Below the pieces are notes generated by a model. The model had not been told where the DNA came from and did no database searches. It saw only the letters and a program-made list of their open reading frames with translations. Source: Actinoplanes cyaneus (GTDB taxonomy: Bacteria > Actinomycetota > Actinomycetes > Mycobacteriales > Micromonosporaceae). Taken from it: 51,350 nucleotides of DNA. Made by a program: the position numbers and the translations under genes. How positions within the stretch are numbered: the stretch's first letter is position 1; each line of letters begins with the position of its first letter. Location: NCBI RefSeq assembly GCF_016862095.1, contig NZ_BOMH01000011.1, forward strand, positions 1 through 51,350, read 5' to 3'. Of this stretch, positions 42,689 through 50,319 are shown piece by piece.

Positions 42689-42700
42689 CATACATGTATG
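42689..42700. promoter_or_regulatory. 12-bp perfect palindrome CATACATGTATG
   Basis: CATACATGTATG is self-complementary over 12 bp and adjoins the CTATCGAA repeats. It may be another binding site or part of the promoter of the regulator gene. Confidence 0.5.
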
Positions 42701-42726
42701 TAAGTGATTTATCGGTCCGCCAACCA

Positions 42727-42766
42727 GGACGATCCGAGACGCCCGGGCCGGCGTCTCGGATCGTCC
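42727..42766 (-). terminator. Terminator of the ABC transporter operon
   Basis: A perfect 17-bp stem (42727-42743, GGACGATCCGAGACGCC; 42750-42766) encloses a 6-nt loop, CGGGCC. It lies 11 bp past the permease stop codon on the minus strand, between the transporter operon and the regulator promoter. Confidence 0.85.
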
Positions 42767-42777
42767 CTGGGGCGCGG

Positions 42778-45222
42778 CTATCGCACGAGCCCCTGCGCGG
42801 GGGCGATCCGCGTGGCTCGCCGAGCCGGCGCCAGACTGGCCAGCACCCCGGTGACCACGGCGGCCACCAGCACCAGCCCCAGCTGTGGCCAGGCCAGCAT
42901 GATCACCGGCTCGGCCTGCCGGCCCACCGCGGCGATCACGCCGACCAGCCCGACCGGCACCCCGATGACGATGCCGGCCACCGTGCCGACCAGCGTGATT
43001 GTGACCGCCTCGACGGCGACCATCGCGCGAAGCCGGCCCCGGCGGGTGCCGAGCGCCCGCAACAGCGCCATCTCCCGGCCCCGTTCGATCACCGACAGGC
43101 CGAGCAGGTTGGCGATGCCGAGCAGCGCGATCACCACGGTGACCGCCAGCATGCCCAGCGACAGTCCGAGCAGGATGGACAGGACGTTCATGATGTCGCC
43201 GCCCTCGGTGACGCCGCCGCCGACCTCCACCGCGGCGTCGCGGGCCGCCACCGCGTTGACGTCACCGGCCAGGGTCTCGCGGTCGAAACCGCTGGACGCG
43301 GTGCCCCAGACCGCGGTCGGCACGGTCCGGACCCCGGCGGCGGTCAGCACCTCGCCGGAGGTGACCCCGAGCAGCTGCCCGGTGGTGTCGGCCAGCCGCG
43401 AGCCACGGGCGGTGAAGCGGAGGTCCCGTCCGCCGGCCTTGACCGTGAGCGGCGCACCGTCCTTCAAACCGCGGGCCGTCAGGTAGGCGCCGGGCACCAG
43501 TAGTACCGGGTCGCCCCCGGAGACGCTCAGCTCCGGCGCCACCCGGCCCGCCAGCTCGGCGGGAAGCGCCGCGATCCGGGCCGGCGTGGGCTTGCCGGCA
43601 GCCGGGAACGTCGCGGTGGCGGTCGCCACCGTGGCCGTGGTCAGGCCGGTGATCCCGGCCATCGCCTGAACCGTGCGAGCGTCGATCGCGGCGCCGTCGG
43701 TGTGCACGCCGGCCGCCACCGGATAACGCGCCTCCAGGTCCGCCTCCACCGTGGCCCGCCCACTGGCCGACGCCACGGCGAGCCCGGTGATCAGCGCGGC
43801 GCCGACGACCACGGCCATCGTCGCCGACGCTGTCCGCCGGGCGTTCTGCCGGAGGTTGCTGCCGGCCAGGCCGGCCGCCACCCCGAACCGTTCCAGGCCC
43901 CGCGCGGCCGGCGACAGCAGCAGCGCGATGCCCAGCGGCAGCGCGATCAGCAATCCGGCGGCGAGCAGCACCCCGCCGGCCAGCGCCAGCGGCAGCGACG
44001 TGCCGACCGCGGCCAGCCCCAGCACACCGACGGCCAGGACGAGCAGGATCAGCCCGGCGACCAGCCGGCGGCCGCCGCGGACCGGTGCGGGAAGAGCCTC
44101 GGCCACCTCCTGCAGCGCGCGCACGGGTGCGACCCGGGTCGCGCGACGGGCCGGCGCCCAGGCTGCGACGACAGTGGCGCCCACCCCGGTGAGCACACAC
44201 AGCGCCAGCACGATCGGGTTGATCGCCAGGCCGCCGCCGTTGATGTCGAGCAGCCCGGCCCCGAGATAGCCGAGCCCGACACCGGCCACCGCACCGAGCA
44301 CCGCGCCGATCGTCCCGGCGATCGCCGCCTCCGCCAGCACCACCCGGCTCACCTGCCGGCGATGCCCGCCGACCAGGCGCAGCAGTGCCACCTGACGGAT
44401 CCGCTGGGAGACGATCACCTGGAAGGTGTTCGCGATGACCAGGATCGAGGCGAGCAGCGCCACCGCGGCGAAGGCCAGCATCAGCACCACCAGCTGGGTG
44501 TTGCCGCCGGCGAACCGGGAGGCGGCCGCGTCGGACGCCGCCACGGCGTCGGTGGCGGTCACCCCCGCGGGCATGGCCCGGCCGACCGCGTCGACCGTCG
44601 CGGGCAACCGGTCCCGGTCGGTGACGGTCAGCAGCGCGGCCGGCGGGGTGTCACCGGCGAAGAAGGACGGAGCGGCGTAGAAGCGGTAGTCCGAGCCGGT
44701 CAGCGGGCGGAAGCCGAGATCGGCCGAGCCGACCACGACCACCGCCACCGGAGCGCCCGTGCCCTGCCGGAAGTCGAGGCGGGCGCCGACGCCGACGCCC
44801 AGGTCGGTGAGGGTGCGCCGGTCGGCGACGACCTGCCCGGCCGCGGTCGGCCAGGTCCCCTCGTCGACGGTGAACCATCGCACCGACGGGGTCGCCGGGA
44901 TGCTCTGCACGTTGGCCGACCCGCGCCGGGCACCGCCGAACACGCTGACCGTCCGCGCGTACTGCGGATCGACGCTGCGCACGCCCGGCACCCCGGCGGC
45001 TGCCCGGTACCAGTGCGGATCGTGCACCGTGTCACCGGCATCGAGCACGATGTCCGCGGTGGTCAACGGGGCCGCGGCGGTGAGCCGCAGGCCCTCGTCC
45101 GAGGTGCTCGCGAAGGTCGCGGTGGCAGCCAGGAAGCCGGTGGCCAGGACCACCGCGGCGACGATCGCGAGCAGCCGGCCGGGATGCGCCCGCACCTGCG
45201 ACCAGGCCAGTGCGAAGATCAT
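42778..45222 (-). CDS. MacB/FtsX-type ABC transporter permease of the lanthipeptide cluster
   Basis: This 814-residue permease has two FtsX-like membrane units, each after or before large extracytoplasmic segments: TM1 LAIVAAVVLATGFLAATATF; first FtsX unit near 255-420 (LAFAAVALLASILVIANTFQ, IGAVLGAVAGVGLGYLGAGL); middle TMs LAVGVLGLAAVGTSLPLALA; second FtsX unit near 690-814 (ILLGLSLGMLAVTVVIALLG, ANLLGLSVIERGREMALLRA, LGTRRGRLRAMVAVEAVTIT). It overlaps the ATPase gene by 4 bp. In actagardine-type clusters the corresponding pair (GarT/GarH type) is thought to export the peptide or protect the producer. It has no peptidase domain. Confidence 0.92.
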   Translation of the reverse strand: MIFALAWSQVRAHPGRLLAIVAAVVLATGFLAATATFASTSDEGLRLTAAAPLTTADIVLDAGDTVHDPHWYRAAAGVPGVRSVDPQYARTVSVFGGARRGSANVQSIPATPSVRWFTVDEGTWPTAAGQVVADRRTLTDLGVGVGARLDFRQGTGAPVAVVVVGSADLGFRPLTGSDYRFYAAPSFFAGDTPPAALLTVTDRDRLPATVDAVGRAMPAGVTATDAVAASDAAASRFAGGNTQLVVLMLAFAAVALLASILVIANTFQVIVSQRIRQVALLRLVGGHRRQVSRVVLAEAAIAGTIGAVLGAVAGVGLGYLGAGLLDINGGGLAINPIVLALCVLTGVGATVVAAWAPARRATRVAPVRALQEVAEALPAPVRGGRRLVAGLILLVLAVGVLGLAAVGTSLPLALAGGVLLAAGLLIALPLGIALLLSPAARGLERFGVAAGLAGSNLRQNARRTASATMAVVVGAALITGLAVASASGRATVEADLEARYPVAAGVHTDGAAIDARTVQAMAGITGLTTATVATATATFPAAGKPTPARIAALPAELAGRVAPELSVSGGDPVLLVPGAYLTARGLKDGAPLTVKAGGRDLRFTARGSRLADTTGQLLGVTSGEVLTAAGVRTVPTAVWGTASSGFDRETLAGDVNAVAARDAAVEVGGGVTEGGDIMNVLSILLGLSLGMLAVTVVIALLGIANLLGLSVIERGREMALLRALGTRRGRLRAMVAVEAVTITLVGTVAGIVIGVPVGLVGVIAAVGRQAEPVIMLAWPQLGLVLVAAVVTGVLASLAPARRATRIAPAQGLVR

Positions 45223-45962
45223 GACGGCACCGTCACCGAGGCCATCACGGACATGATCGACTCCAGCCGGGGTGCCCGGAGCTCTTCCCAGAGCCGCCCG
45301 TCGGCCATGATCAGAACTCGATCGGCGTACGTCGCGGCGGCGGCGTCATGGGTCACCATGATGATCGTCTGGCCGGACTGGCGTGCGGCGTTCTGCAGGC
45401 CGGCGAGCAGTGCCCGGCCGGTGGCGATGTCCAGCGCGCCGGTCGGCTCGTCCGCGAACACCACCGACGGCTCGGTGAGCAGCGCACGAGCCACCGCGAC
45501 GCGCTGCTGCTGACCACCGGACAGCTCCGCGGGCCGGTGCCCGAGCCGGTCGGCGATCTGCAGCGACGCGGCGATGCGTTGCAGCCGCCCACGGTCGACG
45601 GGCCGGCCGGCCAGCCGCAGCGGCAGCACGATGTTCTGCTCGGCGGTCAGGGTCGGCAACAGGTTGAACGCCTGGAAGATGAAGCCGACACGATCCCGGC
45701 GCAGGTCGGTGAGCGCGCGGTCGTCCAGCCCGGTGAGCGAGGTGCCGGCCAGGCTGACCTCACCCTCGGTCGGCGTGTCCAGGCCGGCGAGCAGGTGCAT
45801 CAGCGTGGTCTTGCCGGAGCCCGACGGACCCATGATCGCGGTGAACTCACCCGCCGCGAAGGAGGTCGACACCCCGTCGACGGCAACCACCGCGGCATCC
45901 CCGGTCCCGTACCGTTTACGCAGGTGGTGGCAACTGACCATGGAGCTGCTCTTCGTCTGCAT
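45219..45962 (-). CDS. ABC transporter ATP-binding protein (MacB/LolD type)
   Basis: This protein of about 247 residues has all nucleotide-binding motifs: Walker A IMGPSGSGKTTLMHLLAGLD, Q-loop FIFQAFNLLPTLTAEQNIVL, signature ELSGGQQQRVAVARALLTEP, Walker B VVFADEPTGALD and H-loop MVTHDAAAATYADRVLIMAD. The start is taken as ATG 45962 (MQTKSSSMVS); ATG 45941 is an alternative, and an upstream frame to 46004 is not favoured. It partners the FtsX-type permease. Transcription diverges from the two-component genes across the inverted repeat at 46027-46042, so induction of the transporter by the kinase/regulator pair is likely. Confidence 0.93.
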   Translation of the reverse strand: MQTKSSSMVSCHHLRKRYGTGDAAVVAVDGVSTSFAAGEFTAIMGPSGSGKTTLMHLLAGLDTPTEGEVSLAGTSLTGLDDRALTDLRRDRVGFIFQAFNLLPTLTAEQNIVLPLRLAGRPVDRGRLQRIAASLQIADRLGHRPAELSGGQQQRVAVARALLTEPSVVFADEPTGALDIATGRALLAGLQNAARQSGQTIIMVTHDAAAATYADRVLIMADGRLWEELRAPRLESIMSVMASVTVPS

Positions 45963-46026
45963 CGTCACCGTTGCGACGTTAGGGAAGAGGCGGGCCGCCC
46001 ACATCCCTCCGGGGCATCGCGGCGAG

Positions 46027-46042
46027 CGATACCAAGGTATCG
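46027..46042. promoter_or_regulatory. Inverted repeat between transporter and two-component genes
   Basis: CGATACCAAGGTATCG has 7-bp perfect arms with a 2-bp centre. It lies in the divergent gap between the ABC operon and the kinase gene. Its left 11 bp (CGATACCAAGG) recur exactly at 42574-42584, near the start of the LuxR-type regulator gene. This is a good candidate for regulator binding. Confidence 0.7.
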
Positions 46043-46093
46043 ACCTGGCGTGCGGATGGTGCCGTGAGCGCTTGCGGTCCCTACTCTGAGAGC

Positions 46094-47227
46094 GTGGGAA
46101 GCTGGGACAGGAGAACGCTGCTGGTCGATACCGTGATCGCCGGCGCCGCGGTCATGGTGTGCCTGCTGTTCGGGCTGGCCGGTCTCGCCGAGTGGTACTG
46201 GTCGGCCCTGCTCTCCGTCGTCCTGGTGATCCGGCGCTCGGCTCCGCTGGTCTTCCTCGCGCTGGTCGCGGTGCTCTCCGGCGTCCACCTCGTCCAGTCC
46301 GGCAGCTTCGCGTTCCCCGGCGACCTGGTCGACCTGGTCGCCGTGCACGCCGTCGCGGGGTATGGCCCGGCCCGGTCCCGGCACCTCGGCCTGCTGCTCG
46401 GCGTGGCCGGCAGCCTGATGGTGACCGCCCGGGCGCTGCACGACGGGCTGCTGTCGGCCGCGACCCTGCCCGCCGCGCTGATCGTCGCGGCGACCCTGGC
46501 CGCCTGGTCGACCGGCCTGATGCAACGGCGGCAGCGGGCCGACGTGATCGAGGCCGACCACCGCCGCCGCCTCGCGGAGCAGGACAGCGCGATGCGCGCC
46601 CGGCTCGCGACCATCGAGGAACGCACCCGGATCAGCCAGGAGATGCACGACATCATCGCCCACTCGCTGGCCTCGGTGATCGCGCAGGCCGAGGGCGGCC
46701 GCGTCGCCGCGCGCGCCGACGCGGTCGTCGCCGGCCCCCTGTTCGACCGCATCGCGCAGATCGGACGGGAGGCCCTCAACGATGTGAAACGACTGCTGAA
46801 CTCGATCGACTGCGACTCGCCGGGCGACTTCGCCAGGGGTCTGCGGGAGCTGCCCGACCTGCTGGCCGGGGTCTCCGCCGCCGGCCTGGACGTGACGCTC
46901 GACGTGTCCGGCCCGGAACAACCGCTGGCGTCCGGCATGGACCTGGCGGTGTACCGGGTGATCCAGGAGTCGCTGACCAACGTGCTCAAACACGCCACGC
47001 AGCGGCGGGCGCGGCTCAGCCTGGTGTGGACACCGGCGCGGCTGGAGGTCACCGTGACGAGCCCGCCGGCCGCGCCGGGCGCCGAGGTGCCCCGGGAGGG
47101 TCGTGGGCTGTCCGGGATCCGGCAGCGGTGCTCGTTGTTCAACGGCGACTGCGAGATAGCGGCCGGCGAGACCTTCAGCGTGGTCACCCGCTGGCCGCTC
47201 ACCCCGCTGGACGTGGCCGTCTCATGA
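46094..47227 (+). CDS. NarL/DesK-type sensor histidine kinase of the lanthipeptide cluster
   Basis: This membrane histidine kinase of about 377 residues has about five N-terminal TMs (LLVDTVIAGAAVMVCLLFGL, ALLSVVLVIRR, PLVFLALVAVLSGVHLV, LGLLLGVAGSLMVTARAL, LPAALIVAATLAAWSTGL). A coiled segment and HisKA_3 follow (EERTRISQEMHDIIAHSLAS with phospho-acceptor His), then a HATPase (DLAVYRVIQESLTNVLKHAT, EGRGLSGIRQRCSLFNGDCE). GTG 46094 is preferred to GTG 46064; neither has a strong ribosome-binding site. The membrane part has almost no extracellular loop, as in kinases that sense cell-envelope antibiotics with an ABC transporter. It overlaps its response regulator by 4 bp. Confidence 0.92.
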   Translation: MGSWDRRTLLVDTVIAGAAVMVCLLFGLAGLAEWYWSALLSVVLVIRRSAPLVFLALVAVLSGVHLVQSGSFAFPGDLVDLVAVHAVAGYGPARSRHLGLLLGVAGSLMVTARALHDGLLSAATLPAALIVAATLAAWSTGLMQRRQRADVIEADHRRRLAEQDSAMRARLATIEERTRISQEMHDIIAHSLASVIAQAEGGRVAARADAVVAGPLFDRIAQIGREALNDVKRLLNSIDCDSPGDFARGLRELPDLLAGVSAAGLDVTLDVSGPEQPLASGMDLAVYRVIQESLTNVLKHATQRRARLSLVWTPARLEVTVTSPPAAPGAEVPREGRGLSGIRQRCSLFNGDCEIAAGETFSVVTRWPLTPLDVAVS

Positions 47228-47916
47228 CCGAGCGACCCGGCCGGGTGATGGCCGAGCAGCATCAGCCGCGGCGGATCGACGTGTTGATCGCCGACGACCA
47301 GGACCTGGTCCGGACCGGCTTCGCCCTGGTCGTCGACGCGGCCTCGGACATGCGGGTAGTCGCGACCGCCTCGGACGGCGCCGAGGCGGTGAGGCTGACC
47401 GCCGAGTTCCGTCCCGACGTGGTGCTGATGGACATCCGGATGCCCCGCGTCGACGGCATCACCGCGGCCCGGGCGATTCTCGAGGGCAGCGAGCAGCCGC
47501 CGAAGATCGTCGCGCTGACCACCTACGACAACGATGAGTACGCCACCCGGATCCTGGCCGCCGGCGCCAGTGGATACCTGCTCAAGGACACCACCGCCGA
47601 AGGACTGACCGCGGCGATCCGGACCGTGCACCGCGGCGGCTCGGTCCTCGCGCCGTCGACCACCCACCGCCTGGTGACCGCCCGGCCCCCGCGCCCGGCA
47701 CGCCCGTCCGCCCTGCTGGAGACGTTCACCGCCCGGGAGCGGGAGGTCTTCGACCTGATCGTGGCCGGTGCCAGCAACGCGGAGATCGCCGGCCGGTTGA
47801 ACCTCGCGGAAGTCACTGTCAAGACCCACGTCGGCCGGGTCCTGGCCAAGATCGGCGTCCGCGACCGGGTGAACGTGGTCATCTGGGCCTACGAGAACGG
47901 CGCCGCGCGGACCTGA
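47224..47916 (+). CDS. NarL/LuxR-family response regulator of the lanthipeptide cluster
   Basis: This 230-residue regulator has a complete receiver: RRIDVLIADDQDLVRTGFAL (Asp-Asp), PDVVLMDIRMPRVDGITAAR (acceptor Asp), IVALTTYDNDEYATRILAAG and SGYLLKDTTAEGLTAAIRTV (Lys present). The LuxR helix-turn-helix is FTAREREVFDLIVAGASNAE followed by IAGRLNLAEVTVKTHVGRVL. ATGA overlap with the kinase means coupled translation. Unlike the regulator at 41962 all switch residues are canonical. It probably binds the inverted repeat at 46027-46042 and activates the divergent transporter, in response to the peptide or to cell-envelope stress. Confidence 0.94.
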   Translation: MTERPGRVMAEQHQPRRIDVLIADDQDLVRTGFALVVDAASDMRVVATASDGAEAVRLTAEFRPDVVLMDIRMPRVDGITAARAILEGSEQPPKIVALTTYDNDEYATRILAAGASGYLLKDTTAEGLTAAIRTVHRGGSVLAPSTTHRLVTARPPRPARPSALLETFTAREREVFDLIVAGASNAEIAGRLNLAEVTVKTHVGRVLAKIGVRDRVNVVIWAYENGAART

Positions 47917-47931
47917 GGCGCGCGGTCTTCC

Positions 47932-47992
47932 AGGCGGCGTTTCGTAGTGCGGCCAGGGCTGCGGCACTCGGCCGCACTACGAGACGCCGCCT
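47932..47992. terminator. Bidirectional hairpin terminator
   Basis: 23-bp arms (47932-47954, starting AGGCGGCGTTTCGTAGTGCG; 47970-47992) pair with a single G-T wobble around a 15-nt loop. It lies between the response regulator stop and the convergent endonuclease/phosphatase stop and overlaps the latter's stop codon. Confidence 0.88.
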
Positions 47993-48884
47993 AGGACAGC
48001 CGGATCTCGGCGGCCAGCGGCAGATGATCGCTGCCGGTCCGCGGCCGGGCCGTCAATCGGGTGACCGTCATCGACCGGGCCAGCACCTGGTCGATCCGGG
48101 CAACGGGTGCCGACGCCGGCCAGGTGAACGCGAAGTCCTCCGGCAGCGGGGTGAGGGTGTCCAGGCCGCGGTCGTGAACGGTGGTGTTGAGGTCGCCGAT
48201 GACGAGCAGCCGCGCGGCCCGGTCGGCGGCGAGCAGGGCATCGAGCTTGCGCCGGCTCTCGTCCCGCCGCGCCGAGGCGAAGCCCGTGACCCCGATCCGC
48301 ACCGACGGCAGGTGCGCGACGTACACCGCGAGGTCCCCGGCCGGGGTCCGCGCGACCGCCCGCAAGCCGCGATTCCAGTCCGCGCCGGGGTCATGCGGCC
48401 GGATGTCGATGGCTTCCGCCTCCACGAGCGGATAACGCGACCACAACCCCACGGTTCCCCGTACGGCGTGGAACGGGAGCTCACCGGCGAGCACACCGTC
48501 GTAGACGGGCGCCGTTTCCGGCAGCACCTCCTCCAGCCCGACCAGGTCCGGATGCGCCGCCAGCAGCGCGTGGGCGGTCCCCGCCGGGTCCGGGTTCTCG
48601 TCGCTGACGTTGTGCTGCAGCACCGTAAGGTCCGGCATGCCGGTGTCGCGGGGCAGCAGGTAGCCGCCGAAAGTGATCAGCCACGCGACCAGCGGCAGCA
48701 GGACGGCCGCGAGCCCGCGCGGTGACCGCCGCAGCATCGCCAGCACGAGCAGGACCGGGATGGACAGCCCGGTCCAGGGCAGGAACGCCTCGATCAGGCT
48801 GCCCAGTCGGCCGATCCCGTCGGGGACCAGACGGTGACCGAGAAGGACCACCGCGGCCAGAATCGCGGACCACAAGATCGGCAT
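47991..48884 (-). CDS. Endonuclease/exonuclease/phosphatase family protein, membrane-anchored
   Basis: This 297-residue protein has three N-terminal TM segments (MPILWSAILAAVVLLGHRLV, FLPWTGLSIPVLLVLAM, GLAAVLLPLVAWLITFGGYL) followed by an extracytoplasmic EEP domain: LTVLQHNVSDENPDP (Asn), PDLVGLEEVLPE (metal Glu), AVYVAHLPS (His), LLVIGDLNTTVHDRGLDTL (Asp/Asn) and ARIDQVLARSM ... GSDHLPLAAEIRL (catalytic His). All active-site residues are present, so it is probably a Mg-dependent phosphodiesterase or nuclease acting outside the membrane on nucleic acid or phospholipid. Its start faces the hydrolase gene across a 20-bp palindrome, hence shared control by MarR is possible. Confidence 0.9.
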   Translation of the reverse strand: MPILWSAILAAVVLLGHRLVPDGIGRLGSLIEAFLPWTGLSIPVLLVLAMLRRSPRGLAAVLLPLVAWLITFGGYLLPRDTGMPDLTVLQHNVSDENPDPAGTAHALLAAHPDLVGLEEVLPETAPVYDGVLAGELPFHAVRGTVGLWSRYPLVEAEAIDIRPHDPGADWNRGLRAVARTPAGDLAVYVAHLPSVRIGVTGFASARRDESRRKLDALLAADRAARLLVIGDLNTTVHDRGLDTLTPLPEDFAFTWPASAPVARIDQVLARSMTVTRLTARPRTGSDHLPLAAEIRLS

Positions 48885-48898
48885 CGGGAGATGTTATC

Positions 48899-48918
48899 TT
48901 ATTTCGCATGCGAAATAA
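48899..48918. promoter_or_regulatory. 20-bp perfect palindrome, probable MarR operator
   Basis: TTATTTCGCATGCGAAATAA is self-complementary over its full length. It lies 14 bp upstream of the endonuclease/phosphatase start and overlaps the putative ATG (48908) of the hydrolase gene on the other strand. Size and A/T-rich ends fit a MarR-family site, and a MarR gene is the second gene of the hydrolase operon. Confidence 0.8.
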
Positions 48919-49780
48919 TGAGACGGTACGGATCCCGGTGGCGACCGGCGGCGCCGTCACGGCCACGCTGTTCGCCCCGGAGTCCGCGCGTGCCGTGCTG
49001 GTCGTGCACCCCGCGACCGCGACCCCGCAGGGGTTCTACACGTCGTTCGCCACGTACCTGGCGGAGAACGGGATCGCCACCGTCACCTACGACTACCGGG
49101 GCACCGGCCGGTCCGGCTCCCCGCGTGACCACCGTGACCTCGGCATGCGCGACTGGATCGGCGCCGACGCCCCGGCCGTCGCGGCGTGGGCCGCCGAGCG
49201 ATTCCCCGGCCTGCCCAGGATGGCCGTCGGGCACAGCCTCGGTGGGCACGTGATCGCGCTCGGTGCGGCCGGCACGGACCTGGCCGCCTCGGTGATCGTC
49301 GCCTCGCACATCGCGGCACTGCGCACCATCCCGAGCCGCCTGGAGCGGATCCGGGTGCGCATCATGCTGCACGTCCTCGGCCCTGCCCTGGGCCGCCTTC
49401 TGGGCTATGTGCCGGCCAAGAGCCTGGGCCTCGGCGAGGACCTGCCGGTCGCCGCGATGCTGGAATGGGGCGGCTGGGCGCGCCGGGGCAACTACTTCTT
49501 CGACGACCCCTCGATGCGTGCCCGCGAACGAACCGCCACCCTGACCGGCCCGGTCCTGGCCGTCGGCACCTCGGACGACCCGTGGTCCACCCCGACCCAG
49601 ATGGACGCTCTCACCGACCATCTGACCAGCGCGGACGTGGAGCGGCGCACCTACACGCCGGCGGCCACGGGGGTCCCGATGATCGGTCATCACGGCCTGT
49701 TCCGGCGCGCCGTGCGGGACACGGTCTGGCCGGAACTGCTGGCCTGGTTGCACGCTCACGCGGAGAAGGCGTCAAGATGA
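48908..49780 (+). CDS. Alpha/beta hydrolase
   Basis: This 290-residue serine hydrolase has RAVLVVHPATATPQGFYTSF (oxyanion region), VTYDYRGTGRSGSPRD, nucleophile elbow RMAVGHSLGGHVIALGAA (Ser of GHSLG) and acid LTGPVLAVGTSDDPWSTPTQ. The catalytic His is in MIGHHGLFRRAVRDTVWPEL. The family resembles acyl-protein or lipid-type hydrolases with a long lid after the nucleophile. ATG 48908 lies inside the 20-bp palindrome with no near ribosome-binding site, so the transcript may be leaderless or the true start may lie further in. It is followed after 4 bp by the MarR gene; the product pair may deal with an ester-type toxin. Confidence 0.9.
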   Translation: MRNNETVRIPVATGGAVTATLFAPESARAVLVVHPATATPQGFYTSFATYLAENGIATVTYDYRGTGRSGSPRDHRDLGMRDWIGADAPAVAAWAAERFPGLPRMAVGHSLGGHVIALGAAGTDLAASVIVASHIAALRTIPSRLERIRVRIMLHVLGPALGRLLGYVPAKSLGLGEDLPVAAMLEWGGWARRGNYFFDDPSMRARERTATLTGPVLAVGTSDDPWSTPTQMDALTDHLTSADVERRTYTPAATGVPMIGHHGLFRRAVRDTVWPELLAWLHAHAEKASR

Positions 49781-49784
49781 CCGC

Positions 49785-50225
49785 GTGCGCCTGCCTCGCC
49801 TGATCTTTCTGCTCTTCAACGCCGACCGCGCGGTCCGGCGCTGGATCGACGCCCGTTCCTCCGACACCGGGATCGGCGCGTCCGGCGCCGGCGTGCTCTT
49901 CTACCTCGCCGGGCACGAGAACGCCCTGATCGGCGACGTGACCGCGGCCCTCGGCGCGTCCCCCTCCGGAATGAGCGGCCTGGTCAACCGTCTGGAACGC
50001 GGCGGGTACGTGACGCGCTCGCCGGACCCGGCCGACGCCCGTGCCGTCCGGCTCGCCCTGACCCCGCGCGGGCACCAGGCCGTGGCCCGCGCCCGGGACC
50101 TGGTCGACGACCTGAACGTGCAGCTCACAGCCGGCTTCGACGATGCCGAGATCGCGGTGATCCAGCGCTGGCTCGAGCACGTGACGCGCGTCTCCATCAA
50201 TCGTGAGTCAGGTGCGGACCGGTGA
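49785..50225 (+). CDS. MarR family transcriptional regulator
   Basis: This 146-residue winged-helix protein has the dimerisation helix MRLPRLIFLLFNADRAVRRW, DNA-binding helices ENALIGDVTAALGASPSGMS and GLVNRLERGGYVTRSPDPAD, the wing PADARAVRLALTPRGHQAVA and a C-terminal helix LDDLNVQL-like (DLVDDLNVQLTAGFDDAEIA). It starts with GTG 49785, 4 bp after the hydrolase stop, so both form one operon. The 20-bp palindrome at 48899-48918 is its probable operator, giving autoregulation and control of the divergent gene. The ligand is unknown, possibly the hydrolase substrate. Confidence 0.92.
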   Translation: MRLPRLIFLLFNADRAVRRWIDARSSDTGIGASGAGVLFYLAGHENALIGDVTAALGASPSGMSGLVNRLERGGYVTRSPDPADARAVRLALTPRGHQAVARARDLVDDLNVQLTAGFDDAEIAVIQRWLEHVTRVSINRESGADR

Positions 50226-50319
50226 GCACGTGGGTGCCGTCCCGGTAACCGGCTAAAGCCCCGGGGCGGGTCGCCGAACGAGGAGGTCGCAAGCCTCGCT
50301 ACCGCCTCTAAGGAGACCC
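50226..50319 (+). other. Possible structured 5' leader of the arginine decarboxylase gene
   Basis: The 94-nt leader contains short inverted repeats: CCGGTAACCGG (about 50243-50253), the self-complementary GCCCCGGGGC (50258-50267) and CGAGG/CCTCG enclosing AGGTCGCAAG (about 50279-50298). It ends in AAGGAGA 4 bp before the ATG. It matches no riboswitch I can recall. Structured control is only suggested. Confidence 0.3.

Noticed and set aside
50226..50319. Guanidine or other known riboswitch upstream of the arginine decarboxylase gene
   Set aside because: The leader lacks the conserved loops (for example ACGR pairs) of guanidine riboswitches and is too short for c-di-AMP or cobalamin types; it is kept only as a possible structured leader.
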